In this document: positions 22,407-32,463 of the stretch, piece after piece | How the letters are laid out: every line of letters begins with the position of its first letter | Position numbering within the stretch: the first letter of the stretch is position 1 | NCBI GenBank assembly: GCA_020465985.1 | Contig: JAANYP010000849.1 | Span: 268,658 to 332,657, forward strand | Source: Centrapalus pauciflorus | Taxonomy: Eukaryota; Streptophyta; Magnoliopsida; Asterales; Asteraceae | Reading direction: 5' to 3' | Length of the DNA stretch: 64,000 nt | Made by a program: the position numbers and the translations under genes | Notes under the pieces: model-generated | Told to the model about the DNA's origin: nothing | The model's input: the letters and a program-made list of their open reading frames with translations, nothing else | The model's database searches: none

Positions 22407-25400
22407 ATGGCTCACCAAAATAACCCTTTGCTTCCAGTATTCGTTGGTAAGGATGTTGAGAAACACCCCTCTATTACCACGGTGCTGACTGTGACCCACA
22501 AATTATATTGCAAATTTAACCATTCCCAAAAACTACGTGGGAAAGGGTTATAAAAACATGGTGGAGTTTCTGAAAGTTCACCCCCTAAACTATGCTATGA
22601 CTGCATCTCCTGGTGTCCAGTACCAGGAGATGGTGTATGAGTTTTGGTACACTTGTGCTTATGATCCAGCAACCAAAATCATCAGGGGAACCATTCTCAA
22701 TGGGACTCAGACCATTGAAATAACTACTGATCTCATCAGGGAAGTCGTTCATCTTCCTGTGGCTGAAACTTATGATCAGCCACAGCCTGAGAATGATCAG
22801 ATGGGAAATCTGCTACGTTTCTGTGGTGTAGCAGAACCCAAAGTTGGAGCCACTCTGTTCAGAAGGATCTATCATCAACTTACAACTTTCTATTTGCCTC
22901 TGTGGTGATGTGCTTCAGCAGCAAAGTTGGTTCTTTTGACCAGCTCAGCCGTGATGAAATCCCAATAGTCCTACAGCTTGTGGATGGGACTACACTGAAC
23001 ATGGCTCGTTGGATTTTCGTGAATTTGAGGAACCTACTACAGCAGGAAACACGTCCAGCTGCTGTCAGATATCCAAGGTTTCTGAGCCTCATATTCAAGC
23101 ATGTTTGTGGTGAGCATCTATACAACTCTCAGCCCTATTACTTACTGCTGCATTCCCAGGAATTGGGAATAGAGTTTTCTACACTCCTGTTCTTCCCAAT
23201 GAATCTCCCCTCTCTACACCTATGAAGAGGTCACTTGGTATGGTGGAAGGACCCTCTGCTGTGAGGGTGGATCCGGTTGTTGCTCCCAAAGGAAAATCCA
23301 AATCCAGGCCTAAAGTTGTTAAGAGAGGATTGGAATCGACTGAAGCTGAGCCTGTCTTCAAGAAGTCTAAAACAGCTAAGTTAAAGTCTGCCCCATCAGC
23401 CTCAGTGGCTGAAGGGGAGCAGACTTCTCACCCTGGTTAGTCTGTTGAAACCTGAAGCCTTTGTGGCTGGTGCCTTTGTGGCACCTGAGACCATGGAATA
23501 GGTTAACCCCCCTGTTCCTGACCCAGTCTTATCACCAGTCCATACACAACTTCCTACTACTTCTCCTCAATCCCCCACAATTTCCCAATACTCAAGGAAA
23601 AAATCCTTAGCTAGGAAGAAACCATCTACCCAAACTAGCCCCTCTGGCCTCTCTCAACAGGAGTCAGTTGAAAAAGAAGCAACCCCTGCTGCCTCTCCTA
23701 TTTTGGGAGAAGGATCAGCATCTTTGGAGCAGGCTTCACTCCAACCTGAGTCAACACAGAGTCAGCCTAGACCCTCTGGTTCCTCCCAACAGGAAACAGT
23801 TGTACATAAGGAGACTACCACATCATCTATCCCAGCCTCCCAACAGGCTTATGGTATTAAAAGACAGGAGTCCACTCCACTCCACACTATGTCCACACAG
23901 TCTCCACCTCATACTTTTCTAACACAACCTGAGTCTACACGAGGTGCCAAAGCTGCTGGAACAGACCATCCAGCAGATCAGCCTCAAACTTCTGCTCCTA
24001 GTGATACAGCTGCTGTACACCCAACAACTGTTGAAGGACCACCTTCTCAAGCTGATGAACCACAGGGACTTGAACATCCCTGTGGTGAGGCTGCCCCTCA
24101 TTTGCAAACTCCATCAGCAGGTTTCACCACTGCTGATGTTGAATTGCACACCCCATCTCCCCATGATGAGGTACCTATAAACCAAGGTGCTGCTGAGGAA
24201 ACTACCTAAGGTCTTGATGAAGGTGTTGCAACACAAGCAGCATTTGAAAGGCCACCATCTCCTACCCCTTTTCCTCATGATGCAGAAACAGCCACTGCTG
24301 AAGGATCCATTGACCCTTCCAAGCTGGGCCATCTCACCTATGCCCAGGCTATGGAACTTCTTTCTGAAGTATCCCTGCCTTCCCCTACACATCCTCAGAC
24401 ACCTGCCTCATCCTCATCTCATTCTCATTCTTCACCATCCACACAATCCAAACAGTCCACCCATACTCCTCCATCCCCCAAAGATCTTCCTTTGAAGGAT
24501 CAGCTCTATTTGCTGACCAACAAAGTTGGTTCTTTGGAAAACTCCATGACCTCCCTACCAAATTCTGTGTCATGAAACCTTGATGATGTGCAAGATTCTC
24601 TTGAACTACATCTTGCACAACTTCAAAGTTTGCTGTTCACAGCTTCTGACAGGGAAGCCCTCTCTAAGTTGTCCTCTATTGCTGCTTCTCAATCTACCTC
24701 TCTTCAGACCTGCCTTACCCAACTCGTAGAGGTTAAGGACAACTTGGCTTTCTTAATGCATAGCCTGATTGGCCCCAAACCTGCTGCCAAAACTGCTGCT
24801 ATGCCTGCTGAATTTGTTTCTCTAGGCAGACCAGGTGTTGAAGGCTATGTGTCATCTCTTTCAAAGGGGGAGAGATATCTGCCTCAACGACTAAGTTAAA
24901 GGGGGAGAAAGCTTCTTCTCCTTCTAAGGAGAAATCAGCTTTTATTGGCCAAGCAGCAGGTGCCTCACAAACAGGTCCTACAGGTCCCACTAAGGATGTC
25001 TCCCATCTAAATGAAGCTGCTCAGCCAACTCAGGCTGGATCTCCAAACCCTGCACCATCTAAGGGGGAGGAATCCATTCCTGGGGACAGGTCAGACAGAA
25101 TGAGACATCTGATACTGGAACAAGAAGAAGAAGAAGAGGAAGAGGAACCTGAAGCTGTTCCATTAATAACAGCTAAAGGAAAGAAGAAAGCCTCTGTAGA
25201 CCCTGACCACCTAAAAGCTGCTCAACTGAAGTTTGATAAGTCCAGATCCAAAGAAATGGGTGTCTCTATGGAAACCTATTATGAGTTCAAAGAAGAACAG
25301 CTCAAAGCCTTTGAAAAGCTAAAGACTGATGATGCTTCTGCAAAAGCCTTTGCATACAAGGAGGCAAGAAAAATCAAAATGCCTTCCTTGGATGTCCAAA

Positions 25401-26315
25401 GGAAATTATTAGAGGCTGCCAAAGAGTCAGTGGTAGAAAAGGAAGGAGAGAAGGAACAAGGTGCTTAGGTCTCTGTGACCAAGCCTAAGCAAGCATCCTC
25501 CTCTGCAAGAGCCCAGATACTTTGACAACCTGGCAAGGAAAAAGTTCTTTGATGTTGCAAACAGAAGACTTGCTAAGTAGACCATTGTCAAAGTTGTTCC
25601 CATTTCAAGAAAAGGCAAACCGTGGAAGTTACAGATAACCAGAATGGCAGCTGAAGGTCCAGAACTGGAAGCATATGAACACACTGACGTTGCACAAATG
25701 GGATTCAGAGAATGGGTAGAATTGGCAGTTGCCCTGAGCCAGTCTAAGTCTGAAACTGCTACGACTATCAGGGCATATGTCAAGACTTTAATGGAGAGAG
25801 TGAAGAATCTTGGCCTGATCACAGAAGAACAAATTAAGGGTACCTCGGTGGTTGAACCTAAGATAAATGACAGGAGGAAAAGAAAGGATACAGAGCTGGA
25901 AGAGCTCCTGATAATGATTGACCAAGTTGATGTAGTCGTGGAAATCAAAGGAGTAGATCACAGCCTGCCCAAGGGAGTGGAACATGAGGAGGATAAGCTG
26001 ATTGAAGAACCTGAGCTAGGGGTATTTTTTTGTAGATCCCCTTACAGAGAAAAAGTGTTTCCAGCATCAGATTTACACAAGGTTGATCTTAAGCATCTTA
26101 TTGCTTTTAGACTAGCAAACTCCTTTAGAAAATCTGTAAAATGGAGAGCAGCTATCTGGGAACAGCTCAAAGGGTTCTATGAAAGAGGAGAGCGCAAACA
26201 TCCCAACTTCAGATTCTTATGGGTTGAAATGGAGGAAATTGAAGAAACAAGGGAGGAGCTTGATCAATTGTTTGAAGGAGAAGCTCCACAGCTTGGAGGT
26301 CCATCTACTACTTGA
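22407..26315 (+). pseudogene. Copia-1 extra ORF (aORF) downstream of pol, about 1300 codons, broken
   Basis: It starts at ATG 22407 (MAHQNNPLLPVFVGK), frameshifts near 22535, and continues with MVEFLKVHPLNYAM, an EFWYTCAYD block and EITTDLIREVVHLP. I remember this domain from uncharacterised Asteraceae transposon proteins. Then come a helical block (GRLSRDEIP-like to AVRYPRFLSLIF), a basic NLS-like part (GKSKSRPKVVKR), a long Pro/Ser/Thr/Gln-rich region (23500-24500), a coiled coil (24590-24790), an acidic run near 25125 and a final charged domain (25644-26315). Frames change near 22535, 22905, 23160, 23440, 24900 and 25500-25640, and stops lie at 24207 and 24573. It occupies the position of the SIRE envelope-like ORF, but I see no signal peptide or membrane helix. 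Function unknown; it is homologous in plan to 44889-47707. Confidence 0.7.
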
Positions 26316-26651
26316 GTAGATGAAGAATGGAAGCTGTCCATCAGTTGGACAGGCTTGCCTTTACTTGCTCCCATCATCAACAGTCCAACATGTTGAATTT
26401 TTATGTACATTAGTTGTACTTTGTTGCATTTTTTTGTAACTTTTACTTTACATTAGTTGTTATATACATTAGTACATTAGTTGTACTCTTGTAAGAACAT
26501 GTGTTGTTTTTGTAATCAAAATCAGTATATATAAACTGATCCTTTGCTTTACTCAAATGTTGTTATTTTATTTCAGCAACGTGTATTGTAAAAATATGTA
26601 GTGATTATTGATAAAATCAGCTTAGACTGATTATTGCAAATAGGGGGAGAT
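26316..26651 (+). other. Copia-1 3' untranslated spacer and polypurine tract
   Basis: AT-rich, with repeated TACATTAGTTGTACT words near 26400-26490 and no ORF. AGGGGGAGA at 26642-26650 is the polypurine tract directly before the 3' LTR. Confidence 0.75.
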
Positions 26652-27784
26652 TGAAAGGCACAAAAAGGCCTCAGTCAAACCTGCTCTACATCTTAAGGGG
26701 GAGATTTTTAATCAAACCTGTTTGATGCACTTAAAGGTATAATTTAAGGCCTGTTAATACCTTATTGAAACCTGAAAAGTGATTTGCAATATAAGTCAAA
26801 GTTGTTTACCATGTTGCATTCGTTGCAACTAAGGCAGATTGCCCAAGCTGTTCATTCTGTTGAACATGCTGGAAATATAATGTATACGCTACTTTATTCT
26901 ACTGAGCAACTTAGACAAATCTAAGTGTTCTGTTCTTTGTGAACAGAACCTGATCTTTGTGAACAGGTTTAAAACTTTATGGAATATGTTTCCAAGTCCT
27001 CATATATTGTTTCGGACTACAAGATCAGTTTACAAAGTCGAAGACAAAGTGGAAAACAGAAGATGCAAAAGCTGCCTACGTTGTTCAGTTACATGAAGAC
27101 AAAGTGGATATTTGAAATGGGTGACAGACCATTTCTTATATCAAAATGGCCTTAACAGAAGAAGAAAGATTCAAAGTTGACATTCCTCTTTTGGTTAAAG
27201 GCCTTTGCAATAGAGACAAAAAGGAAAAGACAAAGATTCTGCCACATGAAGACAAGTCTGCTTTATCAGAATGTGCAGAAAAGTTGTTTTGTCTTTTTGG
27301 AAAGACATCCCACTATCTCCTTGTCCAATGAGGAAGCTTCACTAAAATTCTCAGTGAGAGTATAAAAGGAAGCTTCTAAGGAATGTGAGAAAACTAAGAG
27401 TGAGAAATTCAGATCGTGCATTGAAGTGTGTTTTTCATGCATGCAAGTCTGCTTGAATAAAACAGTAACGTGTGTTCAAGCTGTTCTTATTCAAGTTGTC
27501 CATCTGTGTCTTGTAAAACAGTGATTTCATCTAAGTGATAATATTCATTGTATCTTGTCTGAGTGTGTCCTAGACTAGTTGAAACATCTGTTGTATCTGT
27601 CATCTCAGCTTGAACCTTCTCGCAGTCAAGCTTGTTTGTAATTAACACTTGTTAATAATATACACAAACATTAAGAAAAGAGTGTTGAGTTTTTTAATTA
27701 GCTGTATTCACCCCCCCCCCCCCCCCCCCCCCGCCCCTCTACAGCTTAGAAAAATACACTAGGGGAAACCTTTTGGGACTTACA
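26652..27784 (+). repeat. 3' LTR of Copia-1
   Basis: Starts TGAAAGGCAC (the 5' copy has TGTTAGGCAC) and ends GGGACTTACA. CCAAT and TATAAAAGG are kept. The poly-C run near 27710-27732 is much longer than in the solo LTR. The short open frame at 27146-27331 matches that of the 5' LTR and is not a gene. Confidence 0.93.
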
Positions 27785-28590
27785 TGATCCTTTACATGCT
27801 TTTCCATCACATACATTATCGTTGTTGTTTTATCACTCGGTTGATAAATTATTGATCATTCATTTTACCTCTTTGTTGAGACGGTAAGCCTGTGCGTGTG
27901 GTAACCTAGCGGAATCTTAATGGTAAGCCTGTGGGTGTGGTAACCATTATTACCTGTAAAACGATGAGCCTGTGGTCTGTGGTAATCGTATGGCATCACT
28001 GTAAACTGCATATTGATAAGCCTGTGGTCTGTGGTAATCGAGTAGTAGATTGTAATTCCATTGTATGGTAAGCCTGAGCGTGTGGTAACCGCAATGTGAT
28101 AGTTTATAAGCCATTAGTTGGCCTTCTGTGATTATTGATTTATTTCATGGCATTGCATGACATTGTTCATATATCTCATGGTACTTTAATCTAGTATCTC
28201 ACTAAACAACTTTGTTGTTTATCCTTTAGTTGATTATTCTTTTCAGGAACTGATAAGGGCAAAGCCTCGGCTGGCACGAATTGTTAGATTCCGATTGGAG
28301 CATGGATATGAGCTCCATATTTTGTTGATGCTTGGGGTGGGAGTAGCAGACTTCCATTTTTGGACCGGAATTAATTGTAGATTATTAATTCGTACGTAAT
28401 TATAAATGTTTTAACATTATAACCCCAATTACAATATATCGTCATTCCCGACACTTTGTTGTGTTGTATTCAAAGTGTTTGGAATCATGTTGATGGCTAT
28501 CCAATTTTAATAAAAGTTTTTAATTTGACCGTATTTCCGCAAGTACTCTGTATGAAACATTGTATAATAGTAGTGAAATAGTCGTATTAA
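27785..28590. other. Right half of the old LTR-like relic
   Basis: Continues from the left half at 1197 once TGATC is counted once. It has five imperfect copies of GGTAAGCCTGTG..GTGTGGTAACC at 27883-28090, then sequence with no ORF and no gene. A TTCAGGAACTGATAAGG block (28240-28260) and the CTCACTAAACAA context are similar in arrangement to the region before the R/U5 part of the Gypsy-2 LTR, which is why I lean to a gypsy LTR. Confidence 0.35.
27883..28090 (+). repeat. Five interspersed copies of a 24-25-bp GGTAAGCC...GGTAACC unit
   Basis: Copies start at 27883, 27922, 27963, 28015 and 28067, with spacing 39, 41, 52 and 52. Units 1, 2 and 5 read GGTAAGCCTG..CGTGTGGTAACC; units 3 and 4 share the variant GTCTGTGGTAATC. 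Spacers are unrelated, so this is not a simple tandem array. Confidence 0.8.
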
Positions 28591-28965
28591 CTTTATAATT
28601 ATATTATTTATAGATATACTTAATTCATTACAAACACACTTATTTTATTTATAAATATACTTATGTTTTAATATCTTATTTACATTTACTATTGTTCGTA
28701 TTTTATTTAAAATTTAACTTTTATTTTAATCAAAATTTTATATTTATTTACCTATTTATTTAAAGTTCATATTCTTTATTAATTTTAATTTTTATAATAT
28801 TATTGTTGAAATTTATATATGTAATTTTTGTTAGTTGTGTTTATGTAAATATAATATCGTCGATATTTTTCCTCTCCAATGTCACTATTTTTTCAAGTAT
28901 CTTCCACCCTAATCAATTATCGACACATAAATTATATACACATGTGAATATATCTTGAATATGTG

Positions 28966-28969
<4 letters not shown>

Positions 28970-29034
<65 letters not shown>

Positions 29035-29066
29035 CAACAACAACAACAATAATAATAATAAATAAA
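28970..29066 (+). repeat. (AAT)n with an embedded (CAA)n microsatellite
   Basis: About 19 AAT units, six to seven CAA units, then further AAT units. It lies in the loop of the foldback element. Confidence 0.95.
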
Positions 29067-29314
29067 TAAATATAATAAATATAATAAAAAATCATTTTAG
29101 GTTGTGTAAAAAAATCAAACCAAAACCGAAATGGAAAAAAGTCTATTTGGTTTTATAATTTCAAAAAGTCAAAATACATAAACCGAAACAATATATTCAG
29201 ATATAAAATTCAGACTGTACTCACTTTTAGAATTCATACATACACACATACACACACATATATTCAAGACATATCCACATATGTATATGTGTCAATGATT
29301 TATTATGTTGGAAG

Positions 29315-29796
29315 CAAGGTTGTCAAGATCGAGTTCTTACCTAGGATCATTTTTGTCATTGCAAGATCGGGATCGTAGTATCGGATCAGGACCGTAAGAT
29401 CATACCGAAATTAAATATTATATATCACAGTATTGTATCATAAACAAAAGAGAGTCATTTCCATCCAAAAAAAATAATGTTCATAAAGAAAGTAATTATT
29501 CATTCAAAAGAAAGCTAGTCATTTTCATATAAGATTTTCAAACTTTAAAGACAATAATAAAGAAAGTCATTTTCATACATCCATTTACAAGTCATAAAAA
29601 GTTTGAAATACACGTCGTACGATCTTACTAACGATCCTACGATCTTGCTTACGAAAACAAACCGTATGTAGGATCGGATCGTCGAACGATCTTACGATCT
29701 TACAAACGATCCTACGATCCTACTAGCGATCCTGATCGAAATCCACTTGTAGGATCGTATGATCCTACGATTTAAATCGCGATTTCGATAACCATG
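29315..29796. mobile_element. hAT-type MITE rich in GATC words, inside the foldback arm
   Basis: Flanked by a perfect 8-bp duplication GTTGGAAG (29307-29314 and 29797-29804), the hallmark of hAT elements. Inverted ends CAAGGTTGTCAAGATCG and, reversed, CATGGTTATCGAAATCG match at most positions and start CA. The interior is full of CGATCCTACGATC/GATCTTACGATC words that can pair with each other. No ORF. Its removal restores the pairing of the foldback arm, so it inserted after the foldback formed. Confidence 0.8.
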
Positions 29797-30114
29797 GTTG
29801 GAAGATACTTGAAGAAATAGTGAAATGGGAGAAGAAAAATATCGACGATATTATATTTACATAAACACAACTAACAAAAATTCCATATATAGATGTCAAC
29901 AATTATATTATAAAAATTAAAATTAATAAAGAAGATGAAATTTAAATAAATTAGTAAAGAAAATGTAAAATTTTAATTAAAATAAAAGTTAAATTTTAAA
30001 TAAAATACGAACAATATCAAATGTAAATAGAATATTAAAACATAAGTATATTTATAAATAAAATAAGTGTGTTATGATGAATTAAGTATATCTATAAATA
30101 ATATAATTATAAAG

Positions 30115-31211
30115 ATAAAATAAAATAAAATAAATGTTGGACTATAAATGGATAAATAATAAAATCATAGGGACTAAAAGCGTCACAATGAAAAAGGTAA
30201 AAATGTCATTCTTATAAATTTAAAGGTTGTGTCGTTAAGTTTTACGGACGAGGGACTAAAAGTGGGCAAAAGTAGCAAAAAGGGGATGAAATTTGGTTTT
30301 ATTAAAGTTGAAGGATCGAACCCGGTAAACTATCAAACCGGACGAAAAATGTCCTTTGCTCTTTGTAAAAAATTGAATACCAAATCTTAACACGCACGGT
30401 ACGCTCTCCTCACCTCTCTCCCCTCGCCCCAATCTACCTGCGATGTTCTCCTCTGCGGCCACCGGCCCATCGCTGACCAGTGCTTCGCCTCCGGCCATTT
30501 CTCTTTCCTTTCGTGTGTGCGGCATCCTCCCTTGATGGGTAGAAACTCTATTTCTTCATACAAAATCTCGATTATTTTCTTAAATAATCTTTTTTTTTGT
30601 TATATGATACTTTTGTGAAATCGATTTTGGTATATAATACTTGTTAAATGTTTTGGTGTGAATCTCGGTTGTTCTTTGTATATATAAAAGTAATTTTTGG
30701 GTATGAAAGAGAGATGTTTGTGAAAATATTGGTTATTGTGACATGGGTGGTTTTTGGGTATGAAAGAGGGAGTGGTTTGAGACTAATGTTGTTTTGCGAG
30801 TTAGTTTGGGGAAATTCTTGTATTTTTAGATTCTACCTTTTTGATGATTGGGATGAAAAATCAGGAAGACTTATAAAAAGGGCCTCTAAATATATATGTA
30901 TTCAAAAATTCAATATTGGCAAATGTCACATGTAGTAATATTCGTAAATGAATGACAAAAAAAAACTTACAATTAGATAATGTTAGAATTAAAAACCTTA
31001 CAAGTTAAAAACCCCATTCAATCGTCAATCGGTCTAAGTATAAACGAGTTTTTTTTAAATAACGGACCTCTTAGATTGATGGGTCCTGGGCACTTGTCTG
31101 TGATACCCTTACTCAAGGCCGGCCCGAATAAAAGTCATTTTGTTGGTGTTTGTAGTGGGTTGATTCAGTTGGTTATGCCAATTGTAATCTCTTTTTGTTG
31201 TTAAGATCACT
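30115..31211. other. Stretch with no supported gene
   Basis: AT-rich except 30380-30530, which is GC-rich and starts a short plus-strand frame at ATG 30443 (MFSSAATGPS, about 30 codons to TGA). This resembles a first exon but nothing downstream supports it. Long T-rich frames at 30648-30935 have no recognisable content. Confidence 0.4.
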
Positions 31212-31219
31212 GTTGGAAA

Positions 31220-31584
31220 CTTGGTTTTAAAAAGCATCAATCGCACCGTTGTCAAAAGGGTTCTGGAGTCCGAGGTGTGAGGACGCGCATCACGTATTTG
31301 AGGCGCACTTGTTTTGGTATCATAATTCATATATAATAACACATTAATACTACTTTAACAACTGAAAATGTAAAATACCAAAATCTAGAATACCAAAATA
31401 CAGAATACATACACAATCTTCATTACAAATTTAAAATTACTTTAAAAATTAATCAAGAAGGGACTCATTTTCTTCTTTTCTGGGCCAAATTTAATGAAAC
31501 GACAAGGAGTCGCTCGCAACAGCTTGTTTCGCATGGCTTTGAGCCTCAATGAGCCTCGTGCCTCACGCTATTTTTAAAAGACAC
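31220..31584. mobile_element. Second hAT-type MITE
   Basis: Flanked by the 8-bp duplication GTTGGAAA (31212-31219 and 31585-31592). Subterminal inverted words TTTTAAAAAGC at the left and GCTATTTTTAAAA at the right, with GAGGCGCA/GCCTCGTGCCTCACGC words, recall plant hAT MITEs. 365 bp, no ORF. The inverted repeats are weak beyond the TTTTAAAAA core. Confidence 0.6.
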
Positions 31585-31592
31585 GTTGGAAA

Positions 31593-32463
31593 AAAAGCAC
31601 AAAGTAGAGTTTGTGCTAGATGTGTAGATCCCAACACTAGCATATGCTTGATATAGAGAATACTTAGTTTAATTGTATTATCTTTGAGTATATCATCTGA
31701 TTTAGAGTATGTATATTGTTTTATCTTGTTATCACTGTGTATTTGATTCTAACATTGTATATGATTCTGGTTTTAGATGGATTTTGTTTATCATCATGTA
31801 TATGATTAAACATAGAAAGAAGAAGCTTATTGATTTAGTATTTTGTATTCAACGCCTCACTTATTAATTTGCATTGCAATTAGTTTTCAGTCACTTATGT
31901 AAAAGAATAACACCTACCAAACCATAAAATTCTTTCCACAACCTCACACTTATACCTCAAACCCAAAAGGCCAACATCAATGTTCCCCTATGGTGCCGTA
32001 CTACCGTATGTTCCAAACTATGGGTGTTACAACAAACTTTCTTTTGCAAGCTCGATCTGCTCCAAACACAATCAACCAGGAATGTGTAGACAGTTCTTAG
32101 TTTCATAATCTGTTGTAAAATCGAACACATTTGTTCATGTGTTCCTCAGTTTGTTGCAAATGGATGACAAATTTACTTTCTTTGTCTCTATGATACAAAA
32201 TCAATGTGTTGCTCAACACTAAGTCTACTATTGTTGTCAATATTTTCTTATTTTTGTTACTCCCTACATTGTAATAGTAGTTTTGAAGTGTTATAGATCT
32301 TGTTAGAATGTCGATTGTGGTGAATGATATCATTGTAATCCGGATTCTGCATTGACATTATGTTCTTTTTATACCTTTTGTTATAAGATGGTTATTAGTA
32401 TTTGTTAATTTATAGCTCAAGTATAAAATCCAAGTATGATTTATCGAAAGTTGTAAACAATTA
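31593..32463. other. AT-rich stretch with no recognisable feature
   Basis: Read on both strands; short frames (such as 32103-32333) have no recognisable content and no splice context. Nothing else is supported. Confidence 0.5.

Larger units (their letters stand above)
1198..27784 (+). mobile_element. Copia-1: Ty1/copia retrotransposon (Maximus/SIRE-like) with extra ORF, carrying two nested transposons
   Basis: Bounded by direct LTRs (1198-2296 and 26652-27784), both starting TG and ending CA, with a perfect 5-bp target duplication TGATC at 1193-1197 and 27785-27789. A Met-type primer site follows the 5' LTR and a purine tract precedes the 3' LTR. Order is gag, protease, integrase, reverse transcriptase, RNase H (copia order), then a 3.9-kb extra ORF. 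A PIF/Harbinger element (3495-7792) and Gypsy-1 (13344-22333) inserted later; without them the element is about 13.3 kb. The two LTRs differ by several percent by eye and every coding region has stops or frameshifts, so it is old and non-autonomous. The lineage is judged from RT wording (ARLEAIR, YVDDIIFGST) and the extra ORF. Confidence 0.93.
28591..30114. repeat. Large foldback element: inverted repeat with arms of about 380 bp
   Basis: The left arm (28591-about 28973), starting CTTTATAATTATATT, is matched in reverse by the right arm ending ATATAATTATAAAG at 30114. Shared blocks include ATATCGTCGATATTTTT and CAAGTATCTTCCA. The right arm is interrupted by the hAT-type MITE (29315-29796); skipping it, pairing continues through GACACATA and TCTTGAATAT to about 29225. 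The loop holds an (AAT)n/(CAA)n microsatellite and a short unique segment. No ORF. It is likely a non-autonomous long-inverted-repeat DNA transposon; no clear target duplication was found. Confidence 0.75.

Noticed and set aside
22407..26315. Envelope glycoprotein of an endogenous retrovirus-like element
   Set aside because: The position fits, but there is no signal peptide, no transmembrane helix and no cysteine-rich ectodomain; the content is helical, disordered and charged.
27883..28090. CRISPR-like spaced repeats
   Set aside because: Only five imperfect units with unequal spacing in a plant repeat; no cas genes and wrong kind of organism.
28913..29095. Minus-strand 60-codon frame of Ile and Val runs
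   Set aside because: Translation of the (AAT)n/(CAA)n microsatellite.
30256..30525. Minus-strand 89-codon frame with Gly/Glu-rich start
   Set aside because: Antisense of a GC-rich patch; no domain, and the plus strand has an equally unsupported short frame.
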